A DNA stretch of 64,000 nt from Stagonosporopsis chrysanthemi (taxonomy: Eukaryota > Ascomycota > Dothideomycetes > Pleosporales > Didymellaceae). Under the pieces are notes generated by a model, which saw only the letters and a program-made list of their open reading frames with translations, had not been told where the DNA came from and did not search any database. Both the position numbers and the translations under genes were made by a program. The DNA lies in NCBI GenBank assembly GCA_022560025.1, contig JAFISE010000054.1, positions 123,892 to 187,891 of the forward strand, read 5' to 3'. Of the stretch, positions 43,055 to 54,548 are shown one piece after another (positions within the stretch are counted from its first letter, which is position 1; every line of letters starts with the position of its first letter).

Positions 43055-44558
43055 TTAGTTGCGGTTAGGACCGTTGTCCTGCTTCTGCGCCTGCTGCTGG
43101 CCCTGTTGCTGCTGTCCCTGTTGCTGCTGTCCCTGTTGCTGCTGTCCCTGTTGCTGCTGTCCCTGTTGCTTCTGGCCCTGCTGCTGTTGGCCCTGGCCCT
43201 TGCCCTTGCCACCCTGGGGAGCCTTAGACGGGACCGCAGAGGAAGCAATGGGCGCAGCAGCGCTGGAGATGGCAGAAGAGATGGCGGACGAAACGGCGGC
43301 AGATGAGGAAGCAAAAGCAGGCGAGGAGGCAACGGTAGTCAGGGTGGAGCCGATAGCGAGGCCAGAGGGAACGGCACCAGAGGGCATCGCCCCAGTAGGA
43401 GCGCCGTCGGTGCCGTTGCTGCCGGGAGGAGCACCGCCGCCGCCCATACCAGAGTTCTCGTTTGCTACACCGCCTTCAGCGTAGAGGTTGGCAGCCGGAG
43501 TAACGTTATAAGACGAGCCGGAGTCCATGCCGAATGCCAACCAGCCGAAGATACCATCAGCAACGCTGTCGCCGAGCAAAACGTACTCGATCATGGGATC
43601 AACATCGCTGGCTTCCTCGCTGAGAATCGAGTCCTCGGAGTTCTCGGTTATCTGCTGGGTGTTGCTTGCGTACGGCTCGACGGCATCGACGGCCTCAATG
43701 AGGTCCTGGTCGAAGAACATCTGCCCAACGTGGCTGACCGAGGTACCAGTCAGAGTGTTGTTGTCGTTGACGGTGGCATCAAGGGTGTGGGTCATGACGT
43801 GTATATGGGTAGCACGACCGGTGTAGTGACCAGGGAACAGCGTGTCGAACTGTACGACACCACTCTCGTCGGCCTGGTTGATACCGCGGAGGAAGGTGTT
43901 GTCGAGGTTCGTCTCGTCGCTGCTGTCGCCGTTGCCGCTGGCGACAACACCCGAGTACACACCGGTGGAGTTGCAGTGCCACAGCTCGATATAAACCGAG
44001 GGGACAGGCTCGCACGTATTTACATCAATCACCTGGATGTCGATGTGCAGAGGCACGCCCTCCTGGTCTTCGGTGATGTCCTCGCGGATGAGCTCGCCCT
44101 GGACCCAGTAAGGGCCCTGAGTGACCTCAGGAGTGAGGATGCAGGAGTTGTTGCCGGTGAAGAGAATGGAGGGGTCAGTGTTGGCAGTGATGCCGGTCAA
44201 ATTGGAAGCGTGTGAAGTGGCGAGGACGGTGTCCAGGTCGCGAGCACGGAGGTAGTTCTTCTCTGTAAAGACTGTTAGTCGTTGGTATATAGCCAGGTTG
44301 CGCTCTGAAAGTACCCTGATCTATGGCGCGCTTAGCACGCATCTTCTTGACCTCGAGGTTGCGGCGGTGAGCCATGGCAAGGTCATTGCCGCGAGCCTTC
44401 AGTGTGTCGGCACAGTGAGCGAGCGAGCGCTTGTGGGTGCTCAGGTACGCAGCACGCTGAGCAATCTCACGAGCATGCTCCTCAGCGCTGTCGCCGGGAT
44501 GAGCAGCAGAGTGCTGAGCAAGAAGGGCGGCTCCTGCAAGAGCAGAAATGAACTTCAT
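43055..44558 (-). CDS. Secreted intradiol ring-cleavage dioxygenase with Gln-rich tail
   Basis: Extracellular member of the intradiol (catechol/protocatechuate) dioxygenase family, which opens aromatic diol rings between the hydroxyl carbons using Fe(III). Exons are 44315-44558 and 43055-44262 (CTAAC branch, acceptor TACAG), giving 483 residues. A signal peptide (MKFISALAGAALLAQHSAA) is followed by a basic propeptide-like segment. The catalytic domain contains CILTPEVTQGPYWVQGELIR, SVYIELWHCNSTGVYSGV with a ligand-type Tyr, and FPGHYTGRATHIHVMTH, which carries the second Tyr and two His of the iron site. The C-terminus is a Ser/Ala-rich linker then a low-complexity tail of GQQQQ/GQKQQ repeats, unusual for the enzyme family. 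It probably acts on plant-derived or fungal phenolics outside the cell. Confidence 0.95.
43092..43200 (-). repeat. 15-bp minisatellite coding for GQQQQ repeats
   Basis: About six to seven units of a 15-bp repeat at the 3' end of the dioxygenase gene, translating to GQQQQ with GQKQQ variants. It stays in frame. Confidence 0.9.
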
Positions 44559-46606
44559 GCTGGAAGATGGAGAGTTAGGGAGATAAGTGAACGGAGTGTT
44601 GTAGAGAAGCGAAAGAGCTGATGATGGATCTGTGGAGGCCTGGCATCTGAAGCTTTATATCACAGCATGCCAAAATGGTTTCCACTCGGCGACTGTTGAC
44701 TTCGCCATGTTGAGGCCTTGCTCAGGCTGAGTCGTCACCAAGCATACGCAAGGCTCTGGATTGAGGAGTGGCGCCCGGCTTGGCAGATACACAGCAGGTG
44801 GCCCGAGATCAGATTCTCGAACGCCCATGTTCCCCGGATTGTGGTGGCATTGCGCAGCATCTGTTGCAAATACTGCTTTCATGATAGGTTGCCAGTTCTA
44901 TCGTTAGTCGAAGCATTATGCTCTCCCAGAATGACACAGATGTTGTATGCCTCAAGTTGCTCTGTGATTTTGATATGCAGCAACGACATAGACGCGCGCA
45001 GACACACACGTAGACATGCCCCCGTTTCTTCTCCTCTTAGTTTCGTTTCAAACACCACGCCTGTCTCCCCTCATGCGTAAGCTGCTGCGCACCAATCAGC
45101 TCTCCGACATTCCCAAGCCAACACTGACACGCCGGCTTTGCCCTGCCAACAGATCCATCGTGACATGGGATTTTGGTGTTGTACGTATGCATAGGCCAAA
45201 GCGTGCAAGACGCGTCACGAAATTCTTGGCAGCTAAACCGAATGAAGTATGGCTAGTGAAGGAGCTCCGAACTTCAACTTTTGTTGACGATTCTGGAGTG
45301 GTCCAGTGCACTGGGGATCCAATAAGTAGGTCTAGAATTACGCAGGTCCCCGGGAGTTGACGTTGACGGCGGCTCCAGAAGGCGGAGTGCGCGGACTTGG
45401 CAAATGTGCTTGACTCTGTGACAAGCATGCTTGCGTACGGGACGAGGCGCGTTAGGAGCCCTTGTCTAACCTTGCTCTGGTAACCATTGCCATCTGTGAC
45501 GGAGAACGATTGCCGTAGTTGCGGGTGTTGAGTCGTCGGACGCGCCATAGGTCTGGACGACGTGGGTTCAGAGCGAGGCGGTGACGAGATTGCGTTGTGG
45601 GGAGAATGCGTGCACAAAGTCGAACAAACCAAACATGTCGTGTTGGTCAGTGGCTTTGGTCCTGGCTGGGTTAGTATGATCTCAGTCGCGCTGGGTGCTA
45701 CAATTTACATCTTCGACGTTGCTCGGTGAAACATAGCCTGACAACGCTCTTCTTCTTCCTGACTTTCGAACGGAGGCAATTTTCTTGATAGCTATGCCAG
45801 GTTCATTTACCGATAGGAGTGACGGCGGTGTTGCTGTGCATCAACACCAGTCAGATTCTGAGATCAGGACATGAAAGTCTATTCGATCGCTCACCCACAA
45901 TCCCATCGCCTGAGGGGGGTTCTCAAATACAATAACACCTGCGTTTTGCCCTGAGAAAGGGTCGTCTGGCTCAGGGCTCTTGAAGTTTTGGAACGAATCT
46001 TCAACGACACTTCAAAAGAAACGGAGAGTCTGGGAGAGAAAAGGGTCAAGAAACATAATGACACGCCACGACGACTACTTGAGCTTGAGTGACGACTGTT
46101 GATTTCCACGATCGAAACACCGTTTGTTTGAGATCTTGAGTCTATATGGGCAGGTGTTGGGGTGAAGTGGATAAAGTCTCTTCCGTCGCTACAACGGGTA
46201 CGAAGCAAAACGTGCGAGGCACGACCATCGAGTTCATATTGGCTCAAGATTGACTCTTTGGGTAGGGCTCTGTCAGTTGCTGTAGCCACGAAGCACCGTG
46301 TCATGCTTTATTCCTGTCTGTCAATGCTTTCTGCCTTTGTGTTACTGAACGTCAAGCCACTGGTTACAGTAACACCAAGCTGCGAAAGTTTGGCGCATCT
46401 CTGGCGCCAGACGGTGTCCCCGCCCGATGGGCGAACCAGTTTTGCAGACTATTGCCTAAGATTGGTCCGGTTTTATGTTCCGCGTTGTCTTTACTTGCAG
46501 GATGGAGTACTACTGTGGAACTTCTCTGTATTAACGGAGCCGAATGTATTCACGCTTAGGCGAAAATATGACGTACGTACCCTGGAGCCATTTGCATTAT
46601 GCTTTC
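44559..46606. other. 2-kb stretch without a confident gene
   Basis: Contains the promoter of the dioxygenase gene. A 178-codon minus-strand frame (45096-45632) and smaller ones overlap plus-strand frames and show no domain, so none is called. Confidence 0.5.
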
Positions 46607-47215
46607 TTACGCTCTGTATTGCATAAATTCCATGTTTCGCATGTAATGGAGGAGGATGCTGCGGCACATCTCTTCGTCATTGCAGCCAAGGGCGTACTGT
46701 GTGCCAGCTCCGGCACTGATAGACCCCTCACAACTCCGACTAGTTAGGATTGCTACCTCATGCCTTCCTACTGGCATATCGCATCGCCATCCATATAAGG
46801 TGTTGGAGGAAGCCGCTATTTGTAGATTTTGCACGTGTTCGTGGATGACCTGGTCATAGGCATCAACGTGGCCCGTGTTACACTCGATTCGCTGCAGTGC
46901 TATAAAAGGCGCTTGGAAGAAAGACGGACTGATGGTGTCGAGATCCAAATGTATCGTCCACTGGAAGTTGAGCATCGCTTCTTGCGGACCCAAAATCTCG
47001 TCTCGTGCCAGAGAAGCAAGGAACTGCAGGTGCGCATCTAGGCTTTCCCAGAAGCCAAAAATACAAATGAGGCTTGGATCTTCGATGCAGCTGAAGAACC
47101 GCGAGTTGGTCTGCAGTCTATCTCGGACCAACGATAGACTGTCAAGCAGCAGGGGATCACCGCTGAGCAATCCCTTCAGACGCAACTGGGTTATCTCGAC
47201 AACAGGCATGCTCAA
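46607..47215 (-). CDS. Dimeric alpha/beta-barrel (ABM-like) protein
   Basis: A 202-residue intronless frame. It opens MPVVEITQLRLKGLLSGDPL (after an optional MS), continues RDRLQTNSRFFSCIEDPSLI and CIFGFWESLDAHLQFLASLA. That is the strand-helix-strand rhythm of antibiotic-biosynthesis-monooxygenase-like ferredoxin folds, where W-x-S/T-x-x-x-H sits in the second half. A second similar half appears to follow (PFIALQRIECNTGHVDAYDQ). Fungal members of this fold act as small monooxygenases or stress-induced proteins, but many are uncharacterised, so the substrate is unknown. The gene is divergent from the Zn2Cys6 regulator, with about 950 bp between starts. Confidence 0.72.
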   Translation of the reverse strand: MSMPVVEITQLRLKGLLSGDPLLLDSLSLVRDRLQTNSRFFSCIEDPSLICIFGFWESLDAHLQFLASLARDEILGPQEAMLNFQWTIHLDLDTISPSFFQAPFIALQRIECNTGHVDAYDQVIHEHVQNLQIAASSNTLYGWRCDMPVGRHEVAILTSRSCEGSISAGAGTQYALGCNDEEMCRSILLHYMRNMEFMQYRA

Positions 47216-48169
47216 TGTTCCCGACGGTCGCTGGTGTCTCGCAAAGGGTCCTGATATAGCTGTGGTGGTGCATCACACGTGCGAGTAAATGATTGTGCAG
47301 CCCGACAATCAGGAACGCGGGGCAGCTCTTCTTTCACGCAGACAGGGGTTGGCGGCTTGGCGAAATCCTTCCTGTAGCTTTTCGATCCTTCCTCCGACGA
47401 CATCGCTTCACGACAACATCAAATCCTAACATAGAGTACTGTCACTCCAGCTTGTGGAACCAGTGCCATCAATGCTGATGCCTACGGGATCGCCGGGGCA
47501 GAAATCCCGGGTGCGCTCTTCACAGTAAATGGCGATCGCTACCATTTACCAAGTTGGCACAAACTACACTGCTTGGCGGAGCTTGTCGTCACGCAGTCTC
47601 ACCAAAATAGTCAGCCAAACAGAAGCAAGCAAAGGCAGGGCGTCCTGACAGCGTTGCTTCGCCGTGACACATCGAGGCCGCCGATGCGCCTTCACGAAGG
47701 CCCCTGGGATTAGGCCTGCCAGAACGTTGATCACTTGCTCGCAAAGGCAGCCGAAAAAGATCGCAAGGCAAATCTCCACGATGTTCACAGACGTACCAAG
47801 CCGCACAGCCCTCAAGCCACTGACCGTTGGCCGCTCACCGGTGAGTTGTCGCAACCGGGAACTAACCGACGCTTGACCAACCTCAGCCCATTCCTAGACC
47901 CTCTCTCTTACAAGTTCTCCCAAGCCTTCTTTCCATTCGTCGGCATGCTCAATCCTTACCGCGTAGGGCTGTGAGTCAGGTGTCTCCAGCTCCCGCGCCG
48001 GGCATCCCCTGACCCGCAGGCTTTCGTCCCAAGCTGTCGGTCTAAGCCCCCAAATACAACGATCCACTTGACCGCGTATGATTTTATGTCGCTCCTAAGA
48101 GTATTAAATATCGCCTCAGGCGGAGACCGCTCGCGTCTCGTGCGCTGACTCTCACTGATGTGAGCAAAC
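47216..48169. promoter_or_regulatory. Divergent intergenic region, ABM-like gene and Zn2Cys6 regulator
   Basis: 954 bp between two divergent starts with no gene of its own. A promoter role is inferred from position. Confidence 0.4.
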
Positions 48170-49681
48170 ATGATGCCTTCTCGAAACAACAGCTTGCAGG
48201 ACTCGTCGAGCACGTCGAGCGACTCTCCGACTGCCTCTGACTACAGGCCAGAGAACAAACCATCGCAGCCTCGCAAGCCGATTCCCAGGAAGGGACATAC
48301 TAAGTCACGTCGCGGTTGCTTCAACTGCAAGAGACGCAGGATAAAATGCAACGAGAAACACCCCGAGTGCAACCACTGCATCAAAGCAGGGTTGCAGTGT
48401 GACTATCCCGCCAATATCATACAGCTGACTCAGAGATCGACGACTTCTCCACACCCGCAAGAATCAGTGAACCTGAGTTCGACACCTGGTACATTTGTGA
48501 GTGATCGTCAGGCATGCACTGGTGGCGACAAAGCCTAACCCTGTGTACGATAGACAATGGCGGACATGCGGCTGTTCCACCACTTCATCGTGACCGCGTA
48601 TCCACATCTGCCTGTCGGCGCCGACAAGATCTGGACTACTGTGATCCCAAGTTTTGCACACAACGTAAGTAGCTCATCCATAACCCCCAGAATTGGGGAG
48701 GGGGGGCCGAGCTAAATCGTGCAAGTACGAGTATCTCATCCATTCGATCCTGGCACTAGCAGCCTCCCACCTCGATGCTGTGTCGAGCACCAGTGCAGCC
48801 GAGCAGGCGATACACCACCGCATCCTGGCGGTGCAGTCGCTCAACGAAGCGCTATCGACGCCGCCAAAGTCACGGAGCGAGCAAGATGCCCGCATGGCAG
48901 CCGCACTGGCGCTGGCCTTCCAGTCGAGCCACCTGCAGGACGGCCTCGCTGAATTCCTCACTATGGTGCGAGGATGCAACCTGATTGCCGCCGGCGATAA
49001 CGCCTTGCCCTCAAACTCCTCGCTTGATGTAAGCTCATCATCTTCAATTACAGCCGTCAGTCCCCCCCAACCCCCATCTCCTCGCACCCTCACCATCTAA
49101 CCAAAGATCCCCCCCAGGCCTTCACCTCAGACACCCACCTCTCCACCATGACCTCACGCCTGACCACCGGCCCCCCCTTCCCGCTAATCCCGCCCTCAAA
49201 CCTCGACAGCGCCACGCACTCGCTGCGCTTACTCTCGCACCTGCCCCTCTCCCACTTCGAAGCCACCTACCACGCAGCGCTGCTCACCACCGTATCGTAC
49301 GCCTACGCCTCGCCGCTGCGCGCCTACACCTCCTTCGTGGGGGTGTACAACCTGCCCTCGCGCTGGACGCACGACGAGTTCCAGACCTTCATCGACCCGG
49401 GCAACGCCGTCGCGCAGATTCTGCACGCGCACCTGATCGCCGTCCAGGCGCTGCTGACGCCGATACTGTACCTGGAGCGCGTGGGGTTCGAGGGCGTGGA
49501 TGCGCCCACGGCCGTCATGGGGTGGATTGAGGGTATTTATCGCAGCGTGCCGGGCCACCTGAGGGAGTATGTCGAGTGGCCGAGGGAGGTGGCGGGGTAT
49601 CCGTACATGCGGTTTGCGGGGGTGAGTGAGGTGGGGTATTTTGATGAGGAGGCGCAGGAGCTGGGGTTGTTGAGTCTTTGA
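48170..49681 (+). CDS. Zn2Cys6 transcription factor, UPC2/DUF3468 type
   Basis: Predicted nuclear regulator of 434 residues. Exons are 48170-48496, 48554-48664, 48726-49028 and 49118-49681, all phase 0 with donors GTGAGT, GTAAGT and GTAAGC. The zinc cluster CX2CX6CX6CX2CX6C spans residues 50-77 (SRRGCFNCKRRRIKCNEKHP, then ECNHCIKAGLQCDYP), the form seen in the Upc2/sterol-regulator-like branch. The second part has MRLFHHFIVTAYPHLPVG, YEYLIHSILALAASHLDAVS and ALALAFQSSHLQDGLAEFLT, the standard fungal-specific regulatory helices of that branch. The product is complete through WPREVAGYPYMRFAGVSEVG. Target genes cannot be read from sequence; the neighbouring ABM-like gene is one candidate by position. 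Confidence 0.92.
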
Positions 49682-50512
49682 GTTTGTGTTTTGGCGTTTC
49701 AGGGGGTCGCGGCTGGCTTGTACGATGTGATACCCGGGATGGCTGGCTTTGACGAAGCCTATGCATGCGCGTTTGAGGAGGGGGTTGTTGCTCCTAGAGA
49801 CAGCTGATGAAATGAACGAAGCCCGATATGCTGCGATAGCTCGTCTGGGTGATGAGTTTTTCGGCCGTAGTTGGCTATCGCTGCGAGAAGCCCTGCTGTT
49901 TGGGTGTAGCCACTTTTACAACTGAATCAGCCTTGTCTACCACATTTAATTTCCACAATCCCCAATGTTGTTCGAGTCCCTCGACCTGTTCCTAGCCTCA
50001 CATACATCTGTATATCTGAATCGTGCGTTATCGAAGCAACGATTTGCTGAGCAGGCCACGCGCGTTCCTGGTGTGTAGACTAATCAGCATCCCTACTGTC
50101 CATCTTGGTCATCAACGAGTGAGGTCGAGGAACCATTCACACACGCAGCAGGGCACAACAAAGATGTAGAGGGAAGAATGATTGCTACGGTAGACAGAAC
50201 TACAATACCGTAGTGATAGCGATAACCCGCTGCCAGCTCTCACACCGAGAGACGAACATGTAGTGTGACACGTGTTTCGAAAAAGACGACAATAAAAAGA
50301 CTCCCACAATGCAGGAGAGCGCACTCAGATCCTGATTGAAAACGCCGGTTTTCTCTGTATCCAGTTACAACCTTTTATCTGTGAACGCCGTCTGTGAATA
50401 TAAAAGCAAAAAGTCCACCGTGGTGTAGAGTAGGGTGTGCCATAGTGCAGACCGTGAAACGCCGTGTTATGGTGATGACAAAGGAAAAGATGGTTTGCGC
50501 CTGGCCCATAGC
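49682..50512. other. Convergent intergenic stretch, no gene seen
   Basis: 0.8 kb between the 3' ends of the Zn2Cys6 gene and the phosphatase gene. Confidence 0.45.
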
Positions 50513-51394
50513 TCAAGCCACCGCCTTGGGCGCAGAAACACACATGATGGGCGTAGCGGGAGGAGAAGGAGGCGCTGCGATATCCACAGCGTCGACCTCG
50601 TCCTCGTGCTTGTGGTCGCACTCCAGCCCTGAGCCGCAGTCGATCTTGCTGCCGGCCCAGCCCTCCTGGCGCGCCATCCACATGACGAGGTTGAGGTCGA
50701 AGTTCTCGAAGAAGACTTCGTCGAGGAAACGCGCCTTTTTCCCAGCGTACGTATGGTACTCCTCGCGAATAGTCTCCATGTCGAGGCCGCAGATGCGCCT
50801 GAAGCATGCAATGGTGCAACCGGTGCGGTGCTTGCCTTTGTTGCAGTGGATCATGATGGGGTGGTTGGTGCGGTCCATGATCAAGCGCAGAGCTCGCTGC
50901 ATTTCGCAGGAGTCGATGCGCACTTCGCCCTTGTTTGCGCGGATGTGAACCCGGTAGTGCTGAACGCCGGCCGAGTCCATGAAGTTCTGGTACTCAGGGG
51001 CAATTGGCTCCGGTACCAGGGTTAGGATGCTTTTAATCTTGAGGTCCTTGATGAATTCATAGTTTTCGGGCTGTGGATAGCTGCAACGATAAATACTTCC
51101 AGGGATGACAGCACCATAGTTAAGGGGTGGAATGCGCATATTGAGGCGATCAGGAACCACGGACCGGACGGATGAGGGTGTGACGGTGCCTGTTTCGGTA
51201 GTGGAGGCTGCGGAACTCTCCGCAGTCTCGTGCGGCAGGTCTTCGTGATGAACATTGGCTGCGTGGTGAGACAGCTTCTCGCTGACGGCGACGTTCAAGG
51301 CCTCGAGATACTCTTTGACTTTGTCCATCATCGTGAACTGCGCGACGTACTCTTGGCCGTTTGGTGCGGTTGTGCTGTCTCCTGTAGTGTCCAT
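50513..51394 (-). CDS. siw14: Siw14-type atypical dual-specificity phosphatase
   Basis: Intronless, 293 residues. Plant and fungal atypical dual-specificity phosphatase (PFA-DSP) family; yeast Siw14 removes the 5-beta-phosphate from inositol pyrophosphates. The domain starts near residue 85 with MRIPPLNYGAVIPGSIYRCS then YPQPENYEFIKDLKIKSILT. The active-site loop HCNKGKHRTGC at 183-193 provides C184 and R190 (HCX5R) with the KGKHRTG signature of this family. The following FRRICGLDMETIREEYHTYA is also canonical. The 80-residue N-terminus is disordered and not conserved-looking. The C-terminal tail is acidic. Function by homology is strong. Confidence 0.95.
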   Translation of the reverse strand: MDTTGDSTTAPNGQEYVAQFTMMDKVKEYLEALNVAVSEKLSHHAANVHHEDLPHETAESSAASTTETGTVTPSSVRSVVPDRLNMRIPPLNYGAVIPGSIYRCSYPQPENYEFIKDLKIKSILTLVPEPIAPEYQNFMDSAGVQHYRVHIRANKGEVRIDSCEMQRALRLIMDRTNHPIMIHCNKGKHRTGCTIACFRRICGLDMETIREEYHTYAGKKARFLDEVFFENFDLNLVMWMARQEGWAGSKIDCGSGLECDHKHEDEVDAVDIAAPPSPPATPIMCVSAPKAVA

Positions 51395-53100
51395 TGCGTG
51401 ATGCGTAGCGTAAACCAGGATATGTGCAATTTTGAGTAATGTGCAAAAGTTTAGCGCTTAGCGTTCTCTTTCTGCGTGCTGGGGGTTTGCTTTAGAGGGG
51501 CTGCGCAGATGTAGCAGCCACTGCAGACGGTGTTCTGAGTCTGAGAGCTGCGCTTGAGGTCCTGTGAGGTTTTGCAGATGGAGTAGGGTGGTCGTGTGCG
51601 TGTGGAATAGCGGTCTCAGAAGTGGAAAGTGGTCGTGTGTGCAGAGAAACCGGGCAGAGGCCGACAGAACAACTGCATGCTGGTCAGAAAATATTCGAGT
51701 TGCTGATGGCTGGTTCAGAGTGTCGAGATCCACGGTTCAGCACGGCGAACCGCTGTGTGTGTGTGTGTGTGTTCACGATGCCACCCACCGCCTTCCACGC
51801 GTAACAGACGTGAATAATGTCGGCGCGCCACGCAGCTCGAGTGTGAACCACGGGGCACGCGACAGAACAAAGACGTTTTCCTTTCTTTTCTTCTTGGGAT
51901 ACTCACTCTGCGGTCAGCTCGAAATTAGAGCACACATTTTGTATGCTTCTTGCGGATTGGCGAAGAGGCGAGATTCATGGTTTGGCGTGCAAGAGGAGGG
52001 AGGTGATGTGTTCGCCCTGGACCACGGCGCGCGCGTCTGTGTGGGAGCGTGGAGCGGTAGCGAGCAGTCGAGGGAGCGCAGGGTAAGGGGCGCGCGGGGA
52101 CGTGTATATTTTATGAAGGCGGGCGCGGTGGTGTTGTGGAGGTCGGTGTCGGCTGGTTCTTGTTCACTCCAGGGCTAGCAGTTCCATAGACTCTGTCCAG
52201 TTATGCGCGAGGCCCGCGCTTGCCCTGCAAGATGACTCGCCAAGCGGCTAGGTGCGTCACTTGCCGTCGGACTTAATGATGGTTTGTGCAGGAACAGGGC
52301 GAAATTAAGACGCGCTGAAACGCTCCTTCTGGCGACGTGCAGCTTTGTAGAATGAGGCTCTGGGCCAGAAGAGCATGCGACAATGCAGCACGTGCGCAGC
52401 GTTGCACGGCAGGCATTCCCATTGCGCGGCCTGTGCCAGGCAGGCCGGCCAAGGGGCTCGCCTTGCTCGCGTCCAGCTGCTCGTGTGTCTTGAGCATCAC
52501 CCCGCCGTGGCATGATGCGCGGAGTCTCAACATCGTTTCGGTACCGAGCGAGGCCCCGAAAATTCTTGCAGCGCTGCGGCTTCCGTGCCGCTTGACTCGC
52601 TCGAACCATACTGACGCACATTGCGGGACGACTTCTCGTACACGCTGCATTAGCTGCAGCCTTGTGGACGCATTTCGGCAGTGAGGCGTGGGTGTTCAGT
52701 TGTTGGCCTCCAGCCTCAGCCGATGCCAGTCTGGACTGCATGGGCTCTGCCGTGTCTCTGGACTCTGCATCTAGACACCATTTTGCTCACCCATTTTGCT
52801 GAGATGTGGCAGACCTAGGAGCCGAAATGCAATCGCAATTTACCAGAATGCATCTGCATGTACATGTACGTGGCGAATGCTTGCTACCGCCAGCTGTCAG
52901 TGTCAGCAACGGCCGCTTTCACGTGAAACAACACATGATCGCCCACTAGCCCGCATCTGCTCTTCCCCAGAGTCCCGTGCAGCATCACGATAACATAGTA
53001 TCCGATAGAACCTCGGTCACTCCACGCATCCAAGGTCCCAAGGCTATAAGCAATCCCCATGCCCGCTGCTCCCAAACGACCGCTCTGAGCAATTCGAACC
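51395..53100. other. 1.7-kb stretch without a confident gene
   Basis: Includes the promoter of the phosphatase gene, a (TG)n microsatellite at about 51754-51772, and a GC-rich upstream region of the DUF3984-like gene. Open frames on minus at 52175-52741 are composition-driven and carry no domain. Confidence 0.45.
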
Positions 53101-54396
53101 ATGGACACCCCCCGCTCGCCCTCTGCGTCCCGCTCACGGCGCTCATACCCCAGCCTGCACAACCTCTCCCTCGCACCCCTCAGCTCCAAATACCCGCTCG
53201 ACGCCTCGTCTCCTCCCTCGCCCGTCGAGCACGCAAGCGGCACCCACACGCCGCGGACTTCCTACATTGCGCAGAAATCCGCGCCCACCACGCCTGGCAT
53301 CCTCAGCCTGAGCCAGAGCCGCAGCACCTCGCGGCACACCGGCTCCCGCCGACACGCCCAGAAGCCCTTTGCGTACGACGGCTACTTCGCTCCGCCCCGC
53401 GACGACGTGCGCGATGCCGGCGACATCCCCAAGGCGAAGAGCACAAACACCCTCCTCCCAGGCGTCTCGTTCCAGGAACCCGCCGCCCACCTCGAGCACA
53501 AGCGCCACCATGCCCGCAAGGCCACGGCCCCGCTGCCCCTCCGCTCCCCGATGCACCGCCACCACACCAGCGAGGGCAACGACGAGTGGCTGCACCGCGC
53601 CGGCCTGGTCATCGCGGGCGAGACGCGCGACGCGCGCGGCCAGGGCTGGCTGGTGCGCCGCGAGAGCTCAACCTCGCTCGTGAGCCCCGTCGACCCAGCA
53701 GCCCCCGGCGACTTCGACCCCCGCCTCATCGCCCGCCTCTCTGGCGAGCCTGCACTCGGCGTCGACTTCCCCACCTTCTCGCCCCGCGGCAGCAGGGCCC
53801 CCAGCAGACTGCCCTCCCGCGTCGGCAGCCGCGTGCACAGCGCCCGCCAGAGCCGCAGGGGCTCCCGCGCCGGCTCGCGCATCGAGCTCGCCATGTCGGG
53901 CGTGCCGGCTGCGCGGGCGAGTCTGGACCTCGACCTCGACCTCGACCTCGACGACGAGAGCGCCGTGGAGCCTGATTTCGTCGAGGCGGCCGACGACGGG
54001 CCCGACGACGAGGAGGAAGTCGCGCGGCTGGCGCGCGAGCGCGGGTTTGGGCTGGGCGGCTGGATGGACGCGCTGATTGGGTGGACGCTGTTCTCGGTCG
54101 ACGAGGACGGCGAGGTGTCGGACGACGAGGATGACGAGCGGGAGCGCAACGCCCCGGCCACGACGGCGGCGCACCTGACCAAGGACGAGGCGCGGCTGAT
54201 GCGCGAGGTCGAGGCGAAGAGACGGAAGATGGAGCGCGAGAGCATCATCGCGGCGAGTGCGTTGAGGGTCCAGGACAGGGCTGAAGGGGGAGGAGCGGTC
54301 AGGCTCGAGGTGCCCAAGCCGCCCGAGGGACAGGAGGCCGGCGGCTGGCAGGACGCGGCGTGGTTGTTGAGTGTGGCTAGCAAGGCGCTGTTCTAG
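53101..54396 (+). CDS. DUF3984-like fungal protein of unknown function
   Basis: Intronless, 431 residues from ATG 53101. The N-terminus is Ser/Arg/Pro-rich (SPSASRSRRSYPSLHNLSLA). A more conserved block, DEWLHRAGLVIAGETRDARG then QGWLVRRESSTSLVSP, and a later block, ARLARERGFGLGGWMDALIG then WTLFSVDED, match my memory of the DUF3984 family found only in fungi. That assignment is by recall of sequence style. A (LD)n run at about residues 279-286 comes from a CTCGAC repeat. The C-terminal part is charged and helical (LMREVEAKRRKMERESIIAA) and ends WQDAAWLLSVASKALF. The very high GC at third positions distinguishes it from its neighbours. The opposite-strand frames are shadows of that GC bias. 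The gene converges with GPI10, 153 bp apart. Confidence 0.8.
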   Translation: MDTPRSPSASRSRRSYPSLHNLSLAPLSSKYPLDASSPPSPVEHASGTHTPRTSYIAQKSAPTTPGILSLSQSRSTSRHTGSRRHAQKPFAYDGYFAPPRDDVRDAGDIPKAKSTNTLLPGVSFQEPAAHLEHKRHHARKATAPLPLRSPMHRHHTSEGNDEWLHRAGLVIAGETRDARGQGWLVRRESSTSLVSPVDPAAPGDFDPRLIARLSGEPALGVDFPTFSPRGSRAPSRLPSRVGSRVHSARQSRRGSRAGSRIELAMSGVPAARASLDLDLDLDLDDESAVEPDFVEAADDGPDDEEEVARLARERGFGLGGWMDALIGWTLFSVDEDGEVSDDEDDERERNAPATTAAHLTKDEARLMREVEAKRRKMERESIIAASALRVQDRAEGGGAVRLEVPKPPEGQEAGGWQDAAWLLSVASKALF

Positions 54397-54548
54397 TCTA
54401 TCTCTGTATCACGATTTACCCCGTTGCTCCTGCGAAAAGCGGGGGGAAGCGTTGAGATGAGACTACACCTCCTTCCTTCCCTTCTACCCCATCACACATA
54501 CCCATACACTATACTACACTATCGTACACTATCGTCCATCCCTTCCCC

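Noticed and set aside
45096..45632. 178-codon minus-strand frame
   Set aside because: Irregular Ser/Thr/Arg composition with no motif, overlapped by a plus-strand frame of equal quality.
53143..54383. Long minus-strand frames opposite the DUF3984-like gene
   Set aside because: They mirror the strong third-position GC of the plus-strand gene and encode repetitive Ser/Arg or Gly/Ala sequence.
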